Below are positions 61,098-64,000 of a stretch of 64,000 nt of DNA, in pieces. Made by a program: the position numbers and the translations under genes. This DNA comes from Paenilisteria newyorkensis (GTDB lineage Bacteria > Bacillota > Bacilli > Lactobacillales > Listeriaceae): positions 216,315 through 280,314 of the forward strand of contig NZ_JNFB01000024.1 in assembly GCF_000766145.1 (NCBI RefSeq). Direction: 5' to 3'. Within the stretch, counting starts at the first letter, position 1. Each line of letters starts with the position of its first letter. Under the pieces are notes generated by a model. The model was not told where the DNA came from. It saw nothing but the letters and a program-made list of their open reading frames with translations, and did not search any database.

Positions 61098-61814
61098 ATG
61101 AGACAGAAGGTAGAGATGATGACCCTTTTATACGACCAACGCCATATCGAAAAACAGTTTAGCGAAGAAAAATTCCAAACATTTTTACAAAAGGATACGA
61201 TTTTTCCACTCGAAGGCACGCGAAAAAAGTACCGAAAAGGCGACATACTGATCGAAGAGGACGATGAGGTAGACGACATCTTTTTCATTGCATCTGGTCA
61301 CTTAGTTGCCACGAAAAATACCGAAAACGTCATTGATTTTTATGCACATCAAGATGTCATTGGACTGAGTCACCTCTTGTTAGGCAGCCGTTCCGAATAC
61401 GCTTACCAGGTCATTTCGAACGAACTAACCGTGGTGAAATACGCGAAAGAAGACATCATTGATAACGTCATTAACACGCAAGAGGGCTACTTCTACCATT
61501 ACGTGCACATGCAAAACCAAGTCGCACGGATGATGGAAAAAGAAGCATTATTACGACTTCCCTCCGAAGAACGCATCAGTCGCGCTATTTGGAAACTCGG
61601 AGAAAAATTTGGGCAATCGATGCAAGATGACCCGGATACCATCTGTTTCCCCACCCAAATCAGTAAAGGCATGCTCGCGCAATACACCAACCTTAACCCC
61701 AACACGGTCACGAACATCCTCCAAAAACTGCAAGCAGAAGATATTATCTATTCGATGAAACGGACTATTTATTTCAATACCTATAAATTACAAGCAAAAT
61801 TGGATGTTCAATAA
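61098..61814 (+). CDS. Crp/Fnr family regulator, PrfA-like, copy 2
   Basis: 238 residues, ribosome site aaggaggc. Same domains as the gene at 60182, with IFFIASGHLVA, DVIGLSHLLLG, GYFYHYVHMQNQVARMMEKEALLRLPSEERIS and SKGMLAQYTNLNPNTVTN. The two are tandem duplicates, 196 bp apart, and copy 2 is richer in C and A. It lies directly before a large secreted-protein gene, which it could control (inference). Confidence 0.9.
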   Translation: MRQKVEMMTLLYDQRHIEKQFSEEKFQTFLQKDTIFPLEGTRKKYRKGDILIEEDDEVDDIFFIASGHLVATKNTENVIDFYAHQDVIGLSHLLLGSRSEYAYQVISNELTVVKYAKEDIIDNVINTQEGYFYHYVHMQNQVARMMEKEALLRLPSEERISRAIWKLGEKFGQSMQDDPDTICFPTQISKGMLAQYTNLNPNTVTNILQKLQAEDIIYSMKRTIYFNTYKLQAKLDVQ

Positions 61815-61849
61815 ATAGTAACAATTGGGCGAAGCAAGCTCTGGAAATG

Positions 61850-61972
61850 TGGAAAACAGGCGTACTAAATCCTGATAAGATTAGTCTTGTAACAAGGATG
61901 CACCTAGAAAACGAAGAGGAGTGGTTATCTATATATATGAAGTCTTTACCTGTGTGTCTAGTTTTTCTCTAA
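61850..61972 (+). pseudogene. Possible gene remnant
   Basis: Between the Crp-like gene and the repeat protein there is an open frame with protein-like composition (MWKTGVLNPDKISLVTRM, then ENEEEWLSIYM) and no ribosome site. It continues upstream without a start. It may be the tail of a lost gene, or chance. Confidence 0.25.
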
Positions 61973-61976
61973 TGAA

Positions 61977-62004
61977 TTGACAAGAAAAATGAATTTGTTA
62001 TAAA
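61977..62004 (+). promoter_or_regulatory. Promoter of the repeat protein gene
   Basis: TTGACA (61977-61982), a 16-base spacer and TATAAA (61999-62004), 75 bases before the start codon. No PrfA box (TTAACA-N2-TGTTAA) is seen. Confidence 0.6.
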
Positions 62005-62078
62005 TACGCAGATACAGCACAAAAGCCTGCTAAACTAAACGTAAGCCAACAAATAATAAAAGAAAGAAGGAATGAAAA

Positions 62079-64000
62079 ATGAAAATGAAAAAATTAATGA
62101 GTGTGGTTGCTTTAACATCAATTATCGGAACAAGTGTGGTCACACCATTTAATGTCTTGGCAACACCAGCAGCAGCATCAGAACAACAAAATAATGTTTC
62201 TACCACCAACAAGTTGATACAATTGACATCAGATCGTTTTAAAAACTTACCTTATGGGCTCACTAGCACTTCTTATGTAGAGAGCACGAATAGATACTAT
62301 TGGTACAGTGGGACGTCTAGAACCAATGATTGGATATCTTTTAATGACGGACAAAGTTTTACAACTGCTCGCGTACACAGCGCATCTAATGCGGGTCATT
62401 GGGGACCTTCAGCTATTATTGATACAGAGATAGGGAAGGAATACACCATTTCTGTTGATTACGAAGCGACGTATAGCGCGTATATCTCTGTAGTTGATGC
62501 AACGAATAGTAAATCGTTAGGGGTAAGCGCCAGTAATATAGCGAAAACAGGTACACGTACGGTCACATTTACGGCAACAACGACACAGTCACAGGTCAAA
62601 TTCCTATCATATTCCCCGTCAAGTTCTGGTTTGAATACGACTACGTATTCTAATATTCAGGCAGATAAGTCTGCAAAACAATTGCTGTTAGATAATGTCG
62701 CAGTACAAAATGAAGCGCGTGAAGCTGTCAATAATTTATTTGAAAACAAAAACCCACAAGGCAATATTACAGCGACTGTGACAGAAGACAGCATTGCGAA
62801 TGCCCAAAATCTAGTGGATCAAGTAGTAGATGTAACGAAAAAGGCAGAGCTACAAGCCGATTTAGACAAAGCCAAAGCACAACTAGCAGATAAAGTCGCG
62901 AAGGCACAGGCAGAAAAAGAAGCGCAAGATAAAGCCCGTGAAGCCGTCAACAACTTGTTTGAAAACAAAGAGCCAAATGGCACTATCACAACAGGCATCA
63001 CGCAAGCAGACATCACGAATGCGCAAAACCTCATCAATCAAGTGACCGATGCGGATAAAAAAGCAGCACTACAAGCGGATTTAGAGAAAGCAAAAACACA
63101 ATTAGCGGACAAAGAAGCACAAGCACAAGCAGAAAAAGAAGCGCAAGATAAAGCCCGTGAAGCAGTCAACAACTTGTTTGAAAACAAAGATCCAAATGGC
63201 AACATCACAGTTGGACTAACGCAAGAAGACATCACGAATGCGCAAAACCTCATCAACCAAGTGACCGATGCGGATAAAAAAGCAGCACTACAAGCGGATT
63301 TAGAGAAAGCAAAAACACAATTAGCGGACAAAGAAGCGCAAGCACAAGCAGAGAAAGAAGCCCAAGATAAAGCCCGTGAAGCAGTCAACAACTTGTTTGA
63401 AAACAAAGATCCAAATGGCAACATCACAGCTAGACTAACGCAAGAAGACATCACGAATGCGCAAAACCTCATCAACCAAGTGACTGATACGGATAAAAAA
63501 GCAGCACTACAAACGGATTTAGAGAAAGTCAAAACACAATTAGCGGACAAAGAAGCACAAGCACAAGCAGAAAAAGAAGCCCAGGATAAAGCCCGTGAAG
63601 CCATCAACAACTTGTTTGAAAATAAAGACCCAAGCGGCAATATCACAACTGGCATCACACAAGAAGACATCACGAATGCGCAAAACCTCATCAACCAAGT
63701 GACTGATACGGATAAAAAAGCAGCACTACAAGCCGATTTAGAGAAAGTCAAAACACAATTAGCCGAGAAAGAAGCGCAAGCACAAGCTGAGAAAGAAGCC
63801 CAAGACAAAGCCCGTGAAGCCATCAACAACTTGTTTGAAAACAAAGACCCTAAAGGGAATATTCTATCTAGTATCACACAAGAAGACGTTACACATGCAC
63901 AAAACCTCATCAACCAAGTGACCGATGCGGATAAAAAAGCAGCCTTACAAGCCGATTTAGAGAAAGCGAAACAACAACTAGCGGAGCGCTTAGCAACTAC
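62079..64000 (+). CDS. Secreted repeat protein of the Cry1Ac domain D-VI-related type (3' end outside window)
   Basis: The frame stays open to the window edge, giving at least 640 residues. ATG at 62079 with aagaagg 8 bases before it; an ATG at 62072 is too close and in another frame. Signal peptide to about residue 30 (FNVLATPA). A beta-rich domain of about 170 residues follows (RYYWYSGTSR, GHWGPSAIIDTEIGKEYTISVDYEA), like a carbohydrate-binding module. From about residue 210 come tandem 73-residue coiled repeats (EAREAVNNLFENK, AQNLINQVTDADKKAAL, ADLEKAKTQLADKEAQ). Similar repeats are annotated as Cry1Ac domain D-VI-related in listerial surface proteins. Function unknown; an anchor may lie beyond the window. 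Confidence 0.85.
   Translation, partial: MKMKKLMSVVALTSIIGTSVVTPFNVLATPAAASEQQNNVSTTNKLIQLTSDRFKNLPYGLTSTSYVESTNRYYWYSGTSRTNDWISFNDGQSFTTARVHSASNAGHWGPSAIIDTEIGKEYTISVDYEATYSAYISVVDATNSKSLGVSASNIAKTGTRTVTFTATTTQSQVKFLSYSPSSSGLNTTTYSNIQADKSAKQLLLDNVAVQNEAREAVNNLFENKNPQGNITATVTEDSIANAQNLVDQVVDVTKKAELQADLDKAKAQLADKVAKAQAEKEAQDKAREAVNNLFENKEPNGTITTGITQADITNAQNLINQVTDADKKAALQADLEKAKTQLADKEAQAQAEKEAQDKAREAVNNLFENKDPNGNITVGLTQEDITNAQNLINQVTDADKKAALQADLEKAKTQLADKEAQAQAEKEAQDKAREAVNNLFENKDPNGNITARLTQEDITNAQNLINQVTDTDKKAALQTDLEKVKTQLADKEAQAQAEKEAQDKAREAINNLFENKDPSGNITTGITQEDITNAQNLINQVTDTDKKAALQADLEKVKTQLAEKEAQAQAEKEAQDKAREAINNLFENKDPKGNILSSITQEDVTHAQNLINQVTDADKKAALQADLEKAKQQLAERLAT
62718..64000 (+). 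repeat. Tandem 219-bp coding repeats
   Basis: The word cgtgaagc marks each unit and recurs at 62718, 62937, 63156, 63375, 63594 and 63813, exactly 219 bases apart, so the unit is 73 codons. Units 2-6 are close copies; unit 1 is more diverged. The array runs out of the window. Confidence 0.95.

Noticed and set aside
63038..63913. 291-codon minus-strand frame
   Set aside because: It is the antisense of the 219-bp repeats, Ser/Ala/Cys-rich and repetitive; the plus strand has the signal peptide and start site.
62718..64000. CRISPR-like periodic repeats
   Set aside because: Unit is 219 bp, coding and without spacers; no cas genes.

Overview
The window looks like chromosomal DNA of a low-to-moderate G+C Firmicute, most likely a Listeria or close relative (inference). 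The evidence is strong AGGAGG-type ribosome sites, PrfA/Crp-like regulators, Mga-type regulators, WxL and sortase-anchored surface proteins, CcpA (cre) sites, a GlpP-type antiterminator, and a GH94 enzyme gene cluster like the beta-1,2-glucooligosaccharide locus known from Listeria innocua. I see no rRNA, tRNA, transposase, integrase or CRISPR array. Nearly all the DNA is operons facing right.

Layout. 1-4.6 kb: surface proteins (the tail of an Ig-module protein, a tandem pair of small secreted proteins, an LPTAG-anchored Cna-B adhesin). 4.7-6.2 kb: Mga-type regulator on the minus strand. 6.5-17.9 kb: a Wzx/Wzy-type exopolysaccharide operon (glycosyltransferases, chain-length regulator plus BY-kinase, polymerase, SGNH-like protein, UDP-glucose dehydrogenase, priming transferase, flippase, small HTH protein, epimerase), followed by a Crp-like protein with no DNA-binding domain. 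18.5-24.1 kb: secreted modular proteins and a lipoprotein. 24.2-25.8 kb: an MsmX-type multi-sugar ATPase and an Imm5-like putative immunity gene, both on the minus strand.

26.2-45.5 kb: an unbroken run of 11 genes, probably for import and breakdown of beta-1,2-glucan oligosaccharides. It holds a GH94 phosphorylase, two solute-binding proteins (one large, with N-terminal beta-sandwich domains), four permeases, an NHL-propeller/TPR/Yip1-like membrane protein, a DUF5696-like secreted protein, a glucoamylase-family/GH144-like enzyme and a GH35 enzyme. No ATPase lies inside the run; the neighbouring MsmX-type ATPase is the obvious candidate to power both importers. A promoter, a palindromic operator and a perfect cre site precede it. 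This is the best candidate for an incompletely described system.

45.8-48.8 kb: two WxL surface proteins. 49.1-51.2 kb: ahpC-ahpF. 51.3-52.2 kb: NeuD-like acetyltransferase and a small membrane protein. 52.2-52.7 kb: diverged intergenic repeats. 52.8-58.5 kb: an operon with a leader terminator, cre sites, an FAD oxidase, a GlpP-like antiterminator, an MFS transporter, an SDR and an FGGY kinase, probably for a polyol or sugar acid. 58.5-60 kb: a second Mga-type regulator on the minus strand. 60.2-61.8 kb: two tandem PrfA/Crp-like regulators. 62.1 kb to the end: a secreted protein with 219-bp tandem repeats of the Cry1Ac domain-VI-related type, cut by the window edge.
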